A stretch of 64,000 bases of DNA from FEN-1219 sp963744305 (GCA_963744305.1 CAVUTF010000009.1:248001-312000), one strand, 5' to 3'; positions 29,019 through 39,491 are shown, counted from the first letter of the stretch. The notes: generated from the letters alone by a model not told the origin. Program-made: numbers and translations.

Positions 29019-31440
29019 CGTCGAGTTCCTCATTTGAAACGGTGCGCTCTTGACTATCGCCAAGAATGAGCGCTGAGAAGCGGTATTCGTCCGACTCGCG
29101 CCTCGCGAACGAATTTTCCGAATCGCGGGCGCATCGTAGTATTCGACGCCGCGACCGAGCGCGAACGTCAGCAATTCTTCGGTCAGCTGTGCCGACGAAC
29201 AGCTCCGGGCCGCCTCAGCAACGCCGCCTCCAGGCCGTCCACGCCGGCGAACTCGCCGACCGCCGGGCAGCGCCGCCGCGACGCGTCCACCGGGAGCAAT
29301 CCTTCATCTACGTCTAGCGCCAGCGCCCCACGGGATCGAAGTTCTCCAGGCCGAACCCGAGCGGATCGATCATCGAGTGGCAGCTGGCACAGACCAGCAT
29401 TGGAGCGGTGCTTTGCGCATCCGCTCGCGCATGGGTCGGCTGCGGCGCGGCGCCTTCCTTGCCTTCGGGCAGCGACGGCACGTTCGGGCGGCGGCTCCGG
29501 CGGCGGCACGCCGCAGCAGCGTGTCGAGCACGTATTTGCCGCGGAAGACCGGCGACGTCCGAATCGCCTGCGAGGTCAGCATGAGAATGCTGCCCTGCCC
29601 CCAGCACGCCGCGGCGCGGGCTGGTCGGCCGGCAGCGCGACGCGGCGGAAATGGCTGCCCTGTACGCCGGTGATGCCGTAATGCTCCGCCAGGCGTTCGT
29701 TCAGGAACGTGTATTCGGCGGTGAGCAGAGCGTGCTCACCGGGCGATCCTCACGCACCAGGCTGTCGAAGAAGGAGCTCGGTCTCGCGGCGCAGCGCCCG
29801 CCTTGAGCGAACCGTCAACGATTCTGTGCGTGAGCTCGCTTTTCCGGCCGTGAGAGAGTCCAGCTTCCGCAGCTGCAGCCACTGGCTCTGCGAAGCTTGT
29901 CGTCAACGGCCTCCGATCGCCGGAATTGCGCGGAGCATCCGGCGCACTTCGCGGCTCCAGCACCTTCGGGTCCTTGGTTGCCTAGCACGGCCGCATCGAG
30001 CAGCCGGTCGTCCGGGATGCTGCTCCACAACAGGAACGAGAGACGCGATGCGAGCTCCAGGTCGCTGATCCGGTAGGCCTTCGGCCCGGCAGCGGCGCGG
30101 GACCGGTTCGGTCTCGATATGAAACAGGAATGCCGGGCTCGTCAGCACGCGCCGCAACGCCATTTCAATCCCCGGCCTCGAAATCTCCGCCCCCCAGTCC
30201 GGCGGATCCGAATAGACCTCCATGAGGAGGCGCCGATCGGCATCAGTGGCATTTGACAACGGTGGCCGCGCGGCGCGCCAGCGTGAGCCAGGATGTCGAG
30301 CGGAGCACACGATGTCTCCCGGGTTACCGGCGTCGCCGGAGCGACACGTCAGGATCCGGCGGCGGCTTGGCTCATCACCGGGACCCGTCGGTTTGAAAAC
30401 GGCCCACCGATGAGCAACGCGGCTGACGGTCGGCTGGTCTGCCGCCCGGACCGGCGTTCGACGCCGGCAATGGGGTGGACAGGTGCCGATGTGGATGCAG
30501 CAGCAGGATGTAGTCGGGCTGCACGGGCGCAGTGCGATAGAACGCTGACGCCCACGTCATGCAAGCCGGCCGTCACTGGCACCCGCGCGATCAGCTGGCT
30601 ATCCGTGAGCGTGTCGTCGCCATCTCCGGGCAGCTCGATCGCGAAACGTCGCAGCCGGCCTCCTGCTCGAGGAGCACTTGCAGCGTGTGGACGGCCATCG
30701 CTGTGAGCCCACCGATGTTCCCGTTCCGATTGCGCGAGAGCCGGATCTTGAATGTCGTACTCGCCGTCCTGCGCGAAAGTGTACGGAGTCGACAGCCCAC
30801 CACGCATTTTACCAATCGGCAGGCCGGCCACGTGCTCTTCCTCGCGTGGCGTCGGGTGGCACGCTAATGACGTCGCTCTGCAGTGACGCCTGGGTGCTGC
30901 CAACCGCTAGCCGGCTGATCTTCTGCGCCGCGGCGATGTATCGGTCAAGCAGCGCCGGAGAGAGATCGCCGACGTTGACATTGTCGAAACCGTAGCCGCT
31001 CTCATCGGGGGGCAGGAGCGCCGTCGCGTCGATGTCGAGCGCCAGAAGGTCCCTGATGGCGTTCTGGTACTCAGTGCGATTGAGACGACGGAACGTCTCG
31101 GTGCGACCCGGATTCGGATTCGCGGCCGCCGCATCGTCGAGCGAGGTTTCCAACCACGCCGCCAAGGCGCTACGGTCCTCGGCGCTCGGCTGAGGCTCGT
31201 CGGAAGGCGGCATGGTGCCCGTGCGAACTTGGTACCGACTTTTCCCAGACCGCGGCATCCGCGGCCACGTTGGACAGAGACGGCGCGACTCGAATGTCAG
31301 CTCGGCGGTACGCTCGGCGTCGTTGTGACAATCAACGCAGAATCCCGATAGCGTCGCCCTGAGATCCTGATGAGGTTCACAGGCACTGAGCGCAAACCCG
31401 GCGACCACGAACACGCAATGCGCAGGTTTACGCTCGGCGG
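29019..31440 (-). pseudogene. Planctomycete-type cytochrome c / DUF1587-1592-1588-1585 protein, several frameshifts
   Basis: Near 31.35 kb the translation has a lipoprotein-like segment (VAGFALSACE) followed by the haem motif FCVDCHND. DUF1587 follows with RRLNRTEYQNAIRDLLALD and LLPPDESGYGFDNVNVGDL. Later frames give DUF1592 material and, near 29.35 kb, the DUF1588 motif MLVCASCHSMIDPLGFG with a second CxxCH and LENFDPVGRW. The DUF1585 end LTFALGRGVEYYDAPAIR lies near 29.1 kb. At least five frame changes are required. The start is not defined, and no stop separates the last frame from the DUF1552 start. The family is thought to be an exported haem protein. Confidence 0.75.
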
Positions 31441-31701
31441 CGCATGAGCGTGTTTCCCAAGGAAGCTCGACTGGAAAAGTCGCAGGTGACGGCCTGCACA
31501 CAAAAGGACAATGGGCCGAATGCGAACCCTGTCGGCCGCACTGTGGCCTCCGCGAAGGTCTTAAGCGCGAGGGCTTTGACATGCGACTGACGCCTCGTCG
31601 CAAGTTTGTAGATTTAAGAAAAAAACAGCCTATTGTCAGAGGTCTGGTAAGTCAATGAATACAGTCCGATGAACTCAGCGGACACGGCGGGTCCCGCAGC
31701 C

Positions 31702-32282
31702 ATGAACAAGCCTGATTCGGCGCTGAAGGATTTCATTCACGTCAGAGAGGCCAATTCCGCGTGACCTTTTGCAGCAAGATCGTCTCCGAAATCGAGCCGC
31801 GCGAGTGGCGTAGAGCACGGCTGGTACGGCAACGTGCAGGACAAGTTCGTCACTCATGAGACGATGGAACTGGACGTCCAGGAATGCACTACCGAACACT
31901 TTGAGCTGCTGACGCCCTGGGTTGCGCAGGCCGGCAGGGCCTACAGCGCGAAGTTCTCCTTTCCAGCCGAGCTCACGCAGCCGATCGCACGCAGATTCAG
32001 TGCCATTCGATTCAACCGGTATTCCCCGGGCAGATCATGCGACAGCACCACGACCACATACACAGCTTGTTCGACGGCGTGCACAAGGGCATCCCGGTGT
32101 TCTCCATGATCGGAAATCTGAACGAGGGCTACGAGGGGGCGCATCTGTACTTCTGGGACGGATACAAAATGCCGCTGGGCGTCGGCGATATCTGCCTTTT
32201 TCCGTCGCTGTTCATGTATCCGCACGGCGTGACGGAAGCGACGCGCGGCAAGCGCTACAGCTTCGTTTGCTGGTACTGGTGA
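31702..32282 (+). pseudogene. Short 2OG-Fe(II) oxygenase, three or more frameshifts
   Basis: Starting at ATG 31702 the frames give MNKPDSALKDFIHVREA, then CSKIVSEIEPREW, DKFVTHETMELDVQE, FSFPAELTQPIARRFSAIR and FNRYSPGQ-like residues. The last frame has MRQHHDHIHSLFDG (HxD), GAHLYFWDGYKMPLGVGD, LFPSLFMYPHGVTEATRG (distal His and Arg) and YSFVCWYW-stop. This is a complete prolyl-hydroxylase-like oxygenase of about 190 residues once three small indels are bridged. The substrate is unknown. It is divergent from the cytochrome c / DUF1552 operon across an AT-rich gap around 31590-31660. Confidence 0.7.
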
Positions 32283-32374
32283 GCGCCCCGGGTCGGAAGA
32301 TGGGGCGAACTCGCCAAGTGCGGCATCCGGTTTGATCCGAGGCGCGGAACGCGGCTTCTCGTGAACGGTTGCGG

Positions 32375-32645
32375 TTAGGCGGCCGGCTCGGTCGACGGCA
32401 ATACCGGGTGAGGCTCCCTGCGTCCGTCATCAAACGGCGAGAGCAGACTCGCAGAATCGTCGGTCGAGGGGTCAATCCACGCCGCATTGCTTCGCGGGTG
32501 GATGACAAGCGGCATCCGATCATGGATCTAATCAGCGATGCTGCGGCGTCGGTCGTGATGATAGCGAGGTTCGCCTCCCAGTCTGACTCGTTCACCTTGC
32601 GTGCTTTCCAGACTCCGGCGAACTTGGCGCGGACGATGCAGGGGA
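32375..32645 (-). pseudogene. C-terminal fragment of SOS-response-associated peptidase (SRAP/YedK-like)
   Basis: The translation reads KFAGVWKARKVNES, WEANLAIITTDAAAS, then after an indel near 32525 IHDRMPLVIHPRSNAAWID, ending PHPVLPSTEPAA-stop at 32375-32377. The ITT(D/E)A and HDRMP motifs are those of SRAP (HMCES/YedK), which crosslinks abasic DNA sites. The N-terminal part with the catalytic Cys2 is missing, replaced by a propeller fragment that ends nearby. This is a dead remnant. Confidence 0.6.
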
Positions 32646-32652
32646 ATGTGCG

Positions 32653-33322
32653 CTATCGGTAGAAGTGCCTATCCGCGTCATTGTGTTGCCTCGGGGTTCC
32701 AGTTTTGGAGCAGCGTAATCGAGGGTCGTCGCCGCTATCCAGCTGCGTGTTGACGAGGAAGCGCCCGTCGGGAGCGACGTCGAACTGCCGACTCCCTGAG
32801 CGTCCACGCCGGCGCCGAAGATGCTCGTGGGAAAGAGCATCACGGGCTGGCCGCCGGCGTCGCCCGCCGGTGGCCGCCATCGACGCCGCATCCTTCACCG
32901 CGCCCGCCGGGTCGAGGTAGTACAGCTCTTTACCGTCGGGCCGCCAGGCGGGATGGGTGCCGCCGGCCGTGGACACTTGCCACTTGCCCTCAGCTGTTAC
33001 CGAACCCGCCGCGCTGGGCGGGACGAACGGCCGCACGTAGATTTCGTCCCGCCCCGTTTCGTCCGGTCGGTGGCGACCCGCCGGCCGTCCGGCGAGAACA
33101 TGCCCCAGACCTCTCGAAAGGGGGGTCCCTCAGGAACACCCACGGCGTAGGATCCCCCAGCATTGGCCGGACCCAAAGGTCGCCGTCCGTCTGCGGGTCG
33201 AGGCTGGCATACAGCAGGAAACGGCCGTCCGCCGACCAGCTGTTGGGGAACTTGGGCTGATCTGAGGCCACGAGCCGCTCCTCCACTCCGGCGCCAAGCT
33301 TTTGGTAGAGGTCCCCTGCCAT
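32653..33322 (-). pseudogene. C-terminal WD40-like (TolB/PD40) propeller fragment
   Basis: Frames give VASDQPKFPNSWSADGRFLLY, corrected here to 20 residues as ASDQPKFPNSWSADGRFLLY, then LWVRPMLGDPTPWVFL, MFSPDGRR, RPFVPPSAAGSVTAEGKWQV, GGTHPAWRPDGKELYYLDP and RQFDVAPDGRFLVNTQL. S-x-D-G-R and R-P-D-G-K turns are PD40 propeller repeats, as found at the C-terminus of serine/threonine kinases. Only the last about 220 residues remain, with two or more indels. Its 5' end abuts the cupin gene near 33322 and its 3' end abuts the SRAP fragment. Confidence 0.6.
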
Positions 33323-33756
33323 CCTTAAGCACGAACCGGCCTTCGGCGGTGGAACTCATCATGTCGATATCGGAGCAGGTGGTGAGGTCGTGCGGATTGC
33401 GCGAGCCCACCTCCAGGTAAACGGCCATCGCGGAAGATTTGTTGATCGGTGATGGCCATTGCCGGTGTCTTTCGGAAACGTGCACAATCGCCGGCGGGCA
33501 ACACCGTCTCGCCGTCGTCTTCGATTAGCGTCACTTCGCCTCCAAGCACATAGACGAACTCGTCCTCGTGGCTGTGCCAGTGGCGCTGGCTGGACCAACC
33601 GCCGGGCGGCAAGGTCATCAGATTGACGCCGAAATCGCCAAGCCCGCCCGCGTCGCCCAAGCGCGCCGCGTGCGTGCTGCACAAGGCGCATCGAACGGCG
33701 GCGGATAGCCCGAACCATTACGAGCGGGGACGGCGGCAATGTCGATCTTAGGCATG
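33311..33756 (-). pseudogene. Cupin-domain protein, frameshifted and missing its natural C-terminus
   Basis: It starts at ATG 33756 (MPKIDIAAVPARNGSGYPPP). After an indel it reads LGDAGGLGDFGVNLMTLPPG, then SSQRHWHSHEDEFVYVLGGE (cupin motif 1 with HWHSH and E) and VTLIEDDGETVLPAGDCARF. Further frame shifts lead to YLEVGSRNPHDLTTCSDIDM and RFVLKDG. The natural tail that normally follows LKDG is replaced by propeller-coding sequence near 33311-33322. Cupins of this form bind a metal and often act on small metabolites; the present copy is probably inactive. Confidence 0.65.
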
Positions 33757-33839
33757 CACAGCTCCCCCGCTCCACGCCTGCGAATCCAAACGAAAACCGT
33801 CCGCGCCGATGCTGCGGGAGATCGTATGCGCGCAGCAAA

Positions 33840-33875
33840 CCCCCCCCCTCCCCCCCCCCCTCCCCCCCCTCCCCC
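33840..33875. repeat. Poly-C tract (C9 T C11 T C8 T C5)
   Basis: A 36-base run is only C apart from three single T residues. On the other strand it is four long G-runs and could form a G-quadruplex. It lies in the noncoding gap between the cupin fragment and the second DUF6152-partner copy. It may be a slippage-prone natural tract or an assembly artefact. Confidence 0.7.
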
Positions 33876-33941
33876 GCTCGCGAGTAGGCTCCGTTAGGAC
33901 ATCGCGACGTGCTCCAGCGACGGAATGGCCTGTAGGTTACT

Positions 33942-33953
33942 CCCCCCCCCCCC
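33942..33953. repeat. Second poly-C run (C12)
   Basis: A 12-base C homopolymer about 65 bp from the longer tract and 25 bp past the stop of the partner-gene copy. It stands in the place where the 16.3-kb copy has its C6/G6 terminator hairpin, so expansion of that C-run is possible. Confidence 0.6.
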
Positions 33954-33978
33954 GAACCGCGCGCCGGGCGCACCACGT

Positions 33979-35719
33979 CTAGTGCCGAATCTGGTTGGTC
34001 TCAGCGATGTCTTCGTAAATCTCGCAGTTACCTCGTTCTCGCAGAATCCCGCCGTCGGGATTCGGGTTGGGCACCAGCGTCCGTGTCGGCAACACCCACG
34101 GCTCCACCAACACCTCGGGGTCCTCGACGGTCACGTCATAAAGGACGGCATTACCCTGACGAGTGAACCGCTCCACAACGTGCATCCGATCGGTAGGGAA
34201 GAAACCTCCCCGCCCAAGCCAGGTCCGATCGGTAAAGCCTATCGAGTCAAGCACCAGCGTGTCGCCCTCCCAGCGTCCTACGGATTCCCCCAAGTACGTG
34301 ATGTTGTACTCCGCCTCTTCGCTGTGCGGACGACCATCGGTCGGGATCACGCGGTACTCACCGTATCCACCGCCCGCATCGCCTCCAAAATAGAGAAAGA
34401 CGATGTCGCGCTCCGACTGGAAGATGCGCCGGGGCGGGCCCTGACGTGGGATTCCCAGCGGTTGGCAGGTCATGACGGGATCTTCTTTGTTCGTCCACAT
34501 GTCGAGCTGCTAAACCTTGTCCCAGTGCTCCGGCTTATAAAGCGGCCGATTCAATCCGCCGAAGCGCGAGGGCGAGTAGAGCTCGAAGTCCTCGGTCTGG
34601 TTGACTTGCCGGTTGCACTCGTCGTCTTGCGTCGGACCGCAGCGGCGCCCCCCTCCGTTTTGGTAGTTCCCGATCCAATCGGTATGGGTCCAGCCGCCCG
34701 TCAGATCGGGCTTCCCGTCCAACCGCGGGGTCGGAACCGATTTGTCTACTGGGGGTGTCACCTTAGCGATGACCCCACGCGGGAGCTGCGCGCTCGGTTT
34801 GATCGCCGACATGACGCTTGCCGGCACGGGCGCCACCACATACACTACCGGTCTCCGTCACTGCCGTCGTCAAATCGCGGACGACCACGCCGCTCTTACG
34901 CTCGAGCAATTGGCCGGCGTAGAACACCTCGATCTTGTTCAGCGGATTGTTCCAGTCTTGATAGTCGCCGTAGGTGAACTCCGTGGCGGTCGCTCCTTGC
35001 CTCACCACCACGCTTTCGGTCATGTACTTCGAATCGAGCGTGGCAGTGGCAGTAGCTCCCGGGACGCCGGGCAGCGGGAACGTGAGCACGGGGTGCTACC
35101 CTCCCACTTCAGCGACGTCTCGCGCACCTTCGAAACACCGTCCTCGAACAAAGTGCCGGGGTTCGCTCCCAACCAGAAAGTTTCCGTCGTCCCCGCGACC
35201 GCCGCCTTGGCTGCGCCCTGGGGACTTGCCCAAATACGGATGAGCCGCTCTTGCACGGCGCTCGCCATCGGCGTGACCTTGCCCTTGGTGGGGCCGATCT
35301 GCGCACCAGGGGTGTCTTCGTCCCAGGCATACAGTCCGCTGACCACCTCGATGTTCGAGACCGTTTGCCCGCTCCGCCGCGTGCAGGTGTACTGAATCCG
35401 CTGACTGGGTGTCTGGTAGTTGGTGCTCGCACGATATTTCGTCAGCGTGCAGGGCTCGCCGTCCAGCTGAAAGGTACCGGTCCCCTGATATTCGAGCGAG
35501 GCGACCATGTCGCGCTCGTCATGGCCCTTCAACATGCCCATGTTCCGCATCCAGTTGAAGAGCACGGCCTTTAGGTCCTTAGCGTCCGCCGCCGGTGTGT
35601 ATGGTTCTTGTGTCGACGACCCGAGCGGAGCCTGCGCAGTGGCCGTCAGCGGCCCGCCGATCGTGAGCGCGATTCCGAGCGCGACACTTGCCCAACGGAC
35701 ACTTCTTCCAGTGCTTCAT
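33979..35719 (-). pseudogene. Second copy of the large DUF6152-partner gene, decaying
   Basis: It is colinear with the gene at 16357-18088 and ends in the same NQIRH-stop. Lesions: one extra G a few codons after ATG 35719 (before ASVALGIALTIGGPL), an indel near 35090, another near 34845, and an in-frame TAG at 34508-34510 where the first copy has CAG (DKV-stop-QLDMW). Conserved blocks are kept: RDMVASLEYQGTGTFQLDG, YAWDEDTPGAQIGP, GKPDLTGGW, RWEGDTLVLDSIGFTDRTW and VTVEDPEVLVEPWVL. Because a nonsense codon is present besides indels, real decay is likely. It lies 37 bp downstream of a broken DUF6152 gene. Confidence 0.75.
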
Positions 35720-35756
35720 GTAGCCCCCCTTGGCGAATTGCTAGGGTAGCGAGTCG

Positions 35757-36167
35757 CTACTCTTTTTCTTGGTCGTCGAGGCGACGCATCTGCACCGTGT
35801 GCCCGTCGGCGAACATAATCGCCCTTAAGACTCCCACCGGGCTCTTGCCGTCCCGCGCCGGCGTGTACGTGACGGTGATGTTGTCTCCGGGCTCAAGTGC
35901 GTTCGGCCCCTCTTTACCAATCCGCAAGTTCGCGAGCACGGTCACGCTACCGCCGGTGAACGTCCACTCGGTGGTCGAGCCATCGTTGTCTTGACATCGA
36001 GCTTCAGCGACGAGTGCGGATTCACGAGGCGGAACGCCGAAGACGACCCGGCAATCATCGCCTCCTTTGAAAGTCGTACGCCCCCGCGACGGAATGATGA
36101 GCCTGCAACGAGCTACTCAGCGTCAGCGACACACCCAAGACGACAGATCCCAAAGTCTCTTGATCAT
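35757..36167 (-). pseudogene. DUF6152 gene copy broken by indels
   Basis: It begins at ATG 36165-36167 (MIK-) as in the other copies. Frame switches are needed to read SLQAHHSVAGAYD, FRLVNPHSSLKL and TEWTFTGGS. The last part, from about 35945, is open: LANLRIGKEGPNALEPGD, NITVTYTPARDGKSPVGVL. At least three indels interrupt it. Identity is clear from the HHS, NPH and PGD-x-x-x-V-T-Y blocks and from its position just upstream of the second partner gene. Confidence 0.7.
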
Positions 36168-36251
36168 TTGTGCGCCCCCGCAATTGTGATCAGCACCGAT
36201 CCTATCACTCTCGTCGTCCGCGGCGGAGGTGGCCGCCGAACTGGGAGCGGC

Positions 36252-37756
36252 TCATGCGCGGCTAAGCATATCCCGGGCACCCTCCGGACCGGTCAAAAGA
36301 AACCGGACACCGTCAGCATCGGCACGATAGTCGAAATCGAGCCGGCCACCGGCGCCCTCGTCTGACTCGAGCGACAGCCGATTGAACACGTATGCGAGCC
36401 CGAACGCGACGCGGCGGAACGTCCTGTGTGACACGCCCGCCGTGAAGAACAGCCGGTAGCCTGAGTAACCGTCATAGTCGAGCAGGAACCATTGCGCCCG
36501 GGCGTTTGCGGTGAGCTTGCGCTCGAACCGCGCTTCGGCGGCAATGCCCAAATACGGCAACGGAAACTTGGACTTCCGCGACACCTCCGCTGCCTCGGGG
36601 GCCGCGAAGTCGATCGACAGTTCGGAAACGTCGAAGCTGCATCGACGTCTACCGACTTTTGCGCGTCGTCGAGCAGCGCAAAAGCATAGCCGACGTTGAT
36701 GTCTCGGAGCTCCGCCCGCTGGCTTTGCGTCGGCCGCCGCCGCGCGTCGTGCAGCGCGTTGAACAAACCCACCTCGATCAAATGAGGCGGGAAAACGAAA
36801 CGCCGCGTCCAGGTACACGAGCTCGGAGTCGGCGCCGCCCGACTCCCCGGAATCCGAGCCCGTGAGCCACGACTCGGCGTCTACATCGGCCAAACCCAAG
36901 AGCAACTCGACGCCGGGCCCCGCGCCGCGAGAACGGAACGCCGGCTCTCCGGGCGCTCTGAACAGCGGCTGGTCGTAGGAGATCTGGAGCGAGAGAAAGC
37001 TGCGATCGCTGTCGTCGACTATCGGGCTAGCGGATATGCCGCTGCCGTAGTCTTCAATGCCGAGCTTGCCCGTCAGCAACCACGCGCTCTTCACGCGCAT
37101 GCCCCACGCGACAGCCGCCGACCACCCGGTGGCCCGGGCGCCGTCGTACGCGGGACGAGCCGGCGTGGCCGCGACCGGTCCCACACCGTAGTAATAGTCG
37201 ACGAAGCTGCGGGTGTAACTGCGTAGGCCAAGCTCGGGGATCACGTAGCCCCGTTCCAGACGCCTCGGCCAGGACAGCCTGAGCAAATGGCTCGCGCCGG
37301 TCTGATGGCGAAACGCGTCGGCGAATGACGACCAGTCGATGTGAACGCCCGCGCCGCGCCAACCGACCGTGGCGCCGACCTCCAAGGTCGGAGGCCGATC
37401 CGGCATCTCCGCGAGCGCCGGCGAGTCGCCCGCGACGAAGCCGAGCGTCTGCACGCGCGCCAAGCCGCCGATCTCCCAACGCGGCGAAGGCAACCACCGC
37501 ACCCCTAGCCGCCGTCGCGGCTGAAAAACAAGTCGTCGCTGAACGCCGCAGGCTCGAGCTGCGCCAGCACGGGGTAGTAAGTGCTCCCATCGGAAGCGCC
37601 GACATACACGTTTTCGGAGATCGAGACGCCGCCGCCGAGCGCATAGTCGTTGAGGTCGAACTCGTGCAGCCGCTCGCGGAAGTCGGCCGCGGCCGGTTGA
37701 AGAGTGCAAGACGCCGCGATCGCGGCGAGCCAAACGTTCGAGTGTTGCCGACGCAT
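36252..37756 (-). pseudogene. MipA/OmpV-like outer-membrane beta-barrel protein, three frameshifts
   Basis: The start at 37756 opens a signal peptide (MRRQHSNVWLAAIAASCTL to PAAA). After an indel near 37505 the MipA pattern appears: RWEIGGLARVQTLGF, HQTGASHLLRLSWPRRLERG, VIPELGLRSYTRSFVDYYYG and VAWGMRVKSAWLLTGKLG. Further indels lie near 36790 and 36640. The protein would be about 500 residues, twice a normal MipA, because a second barrel-like half follows (LPYLGIAAEARFERKL, YSGYRLFFTAGVSHRTFRR). It would reside in the outer membrane; MipA links lytic transglycosylase MltA to synthases, but this protein's role is open. Confidence 0.65.
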
Positions 37757-37881
37757 ACATCCGCGCGCGCGTGTAAAGGGGCATCTTACCCGGACGCCGG
37801 GCGCGCCGAGTCATGCACGCTTGAGACGAAAGTCCGACTACTTGGGCTGCGTGTTGAGGTGCGCACCGTCCAGGCGCCGCT

Positions 37882-38628
37882 TCATCCGCTGAAGCTGCTG
37901 GCGCTCGCGTTGGCGCTCCATAGGCGAAATCCGCCGCGGAAGGCCGTCAAGTTGTGGCCAAGCCTGATACAAGGCGGTAGATCCTGCTTCAGTTTCTTGG
38001 CGTTTCCACCGCCAAGCACGACACTCTGGACGAGAAACGCTTTCATCATCGTCAGCGCAGTTTCGGCCACGATTTTTCGCCACACCCGTTTTCCGAGCCG
38101 CTCAAGACCGACATTCCCCAACACGTCGCCGAGTGTCTGCTCGCGTTCATAACCGAGGGATCCGAGCTCCAAGGCGATGATCGTGCCATTCACGATTAAC
38201 GCTGAACCGAGTCCGGAGCCCAACCCCAGATACAACATCGAGCCGCCTTCGTAGCTGCCGAGCGCTTGCATCGCCGCATCGTTCATCATCCGAACAGGCC
38301 GATCGAGCGCGGCGCGAAAGTCGAAACCGACCCAGCCGGGTCCTAGATTACCCGGCTCGGAGCTGGGTCCGTCCTTGCCGACCAACCCGGGATAGCCGAT
38401 CGAAACGGCATCGTATTCCCAATCATCGGCAAGCTCGCGGACTATTTCGATCAGTTTCGACGGTGTTAGCGTCCTTCCCGAACGACGTCTCCGCGGCTCT
38501 GCTTCACCACTCACGAGGACCTTGACGTTCGAGCCGCCGATGTCGACTGTCAGTATGCGGCGAGTCAAGTCACCGGAAGACCGTTCTCGGCGATCCGGAA
38601 ACGGCACAGTCGCAGATGCTGATTGCAT
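37882..38628 (-). CDS. ROK-family sugar kinase, polyphosphate-glucokinase-like
   Basis: This 248-residue protein starts at ATG 38628, with GGGGAG close upstream, in place of 38700. The phosphate-binding loop ILTVDIGGSNVKVLVSG lies near residues 22-38. YDAVSIGYPGLVGKDGP, NLGPGWVGFDF and MMNDAAMQALGSYEGG (catalytic N-D) follow, then MLYLGLGSGLGSALIVNG. The usual ROK E-x-G-H zinc motif is changed to LELGSLGYE, as in polyphosphate-dependent glucokinases, which phosphorylate glucose to glucose 6-phosphate. The trehalose-phosphate synthase gene, which uses glucose 6-phosphate, is 6.4 kb away. The last residues read differently in another frame, so a C-terminal indel is possible. Confidence 0.78.
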   Translation of the reverse strand: MQSASATVPFPDRRERSSGDLTRRILTVDIGGSNVKVLVSGEAEPRRRRSGRTLTPSKLIEIVRELADDWEYDAVSIGYPGLVGKDGPSSEPGNLGPGWVGFDFRAALDRPVRMMNDAAMQALGSYEGGSMLYLGLGSGLGSALIVNGTIIALELGSLGYEREQTLGDVLGNVGLERLGKRVWRKIVAETALTMMKAFLVQSVVLGGGNAKKLKQDLPPCIRLGHNLTAFRGGFRLWSANASASSFSG

Positions 38629-38884
38629 ACGCTCCCCGCACGTAGACTGCGAACATGGCTGCAATAGCCATGCCAGCGAGAAGGTCAGACTCTGAGCCAT
38701 GCGTTTTTACTCAAGCCCGCATTTAAGGGCTGGAAGATCGTCCACTTGTGTCATTGCGCCGCTTCGCGGATCGACTACGTCTCGCTGATTTGCGCTCGCG
38801 TAAGCATGTGTCGCTACGAAGAATATCGGTTGATGGCACGTGGTTTGCAGCGTTTGTGCCGGAGGCAGAAAACAGGAGGACGAC

Positions 38885-39491
38885 ATGCAAAAAGCACGTC
38901 ACCAAGCTCTGTAAGTGGTTGCCGCTTTGATGACGGCCTCGCTCGCTTGGGGTCAACAGCCTGCATCCGGCGATCGCGATTTCCAGCAAGCCGCTGAAGA
39001 CGCCTGGATCGACGGCCGTCTCGAAGGCACGTACATTTTCAATGACCATCTGAGTGCGGCCGCCATCGATACGGAAGTTCGAAACGGCATTGTGACCCTG
39101 ACCGGTACCGTGGAAAGCGACATCGATCGCGACCTCGCCGGCGAGATCGCGAAGGGATTGAAAGGCGTCGCCAGCGTCGAGAACCGGCTGCGCGTCGCCG
39201 GCGAGTCCCCGGCAGCGCACGCGGACGTCGACCGCGACGTCGCCGCCAATGAGCGGCGCTCGTTCGGCCAATCGGTGAATGATGCGACGACCTCGGCAGC
39301 CGTGAAGGCAGGTCTCATCAGCAACAAAAACATTCGCGCACGCGACATCAACGTCGACACTGAAGACGACGTCGTCACGTTGTCGCGGCGTCGTCGGCTC
39401 GGCGCAGGAGAAACAACTCGCCGAGCAGCTCGCGAAGAACACGCGCGACGTGAAGCAAGTCCGCAACGAGCTACGAGTCGACGCTGGTTAG
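38885..39491 (+). CDS. Exported protein with two BON domains, two frameshifts
   Basis: GGAGGACGAC directly precedes ATG 38885. One indel near 38911 joins MQKARHQAL to VAALMTASLAWGQQ, completing a signal peptide. The first BON domain has IDGRLEGTYIFNDHLSAAAI, then VRNGIVTLTGTVES and VENRLRV. The second has VKAGLISNKNIRARDINV and, after an extra C near 39387, GVVGSAQEKQLAEQLAKNTR and ELRVDAG-stop. BON domains bind lipids and keep the envelope stable under osmotic stress (as in OsmY). The role is consistent with a periplasmic stress protein and the nearby trehalose gene. Confidence 0.78.
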
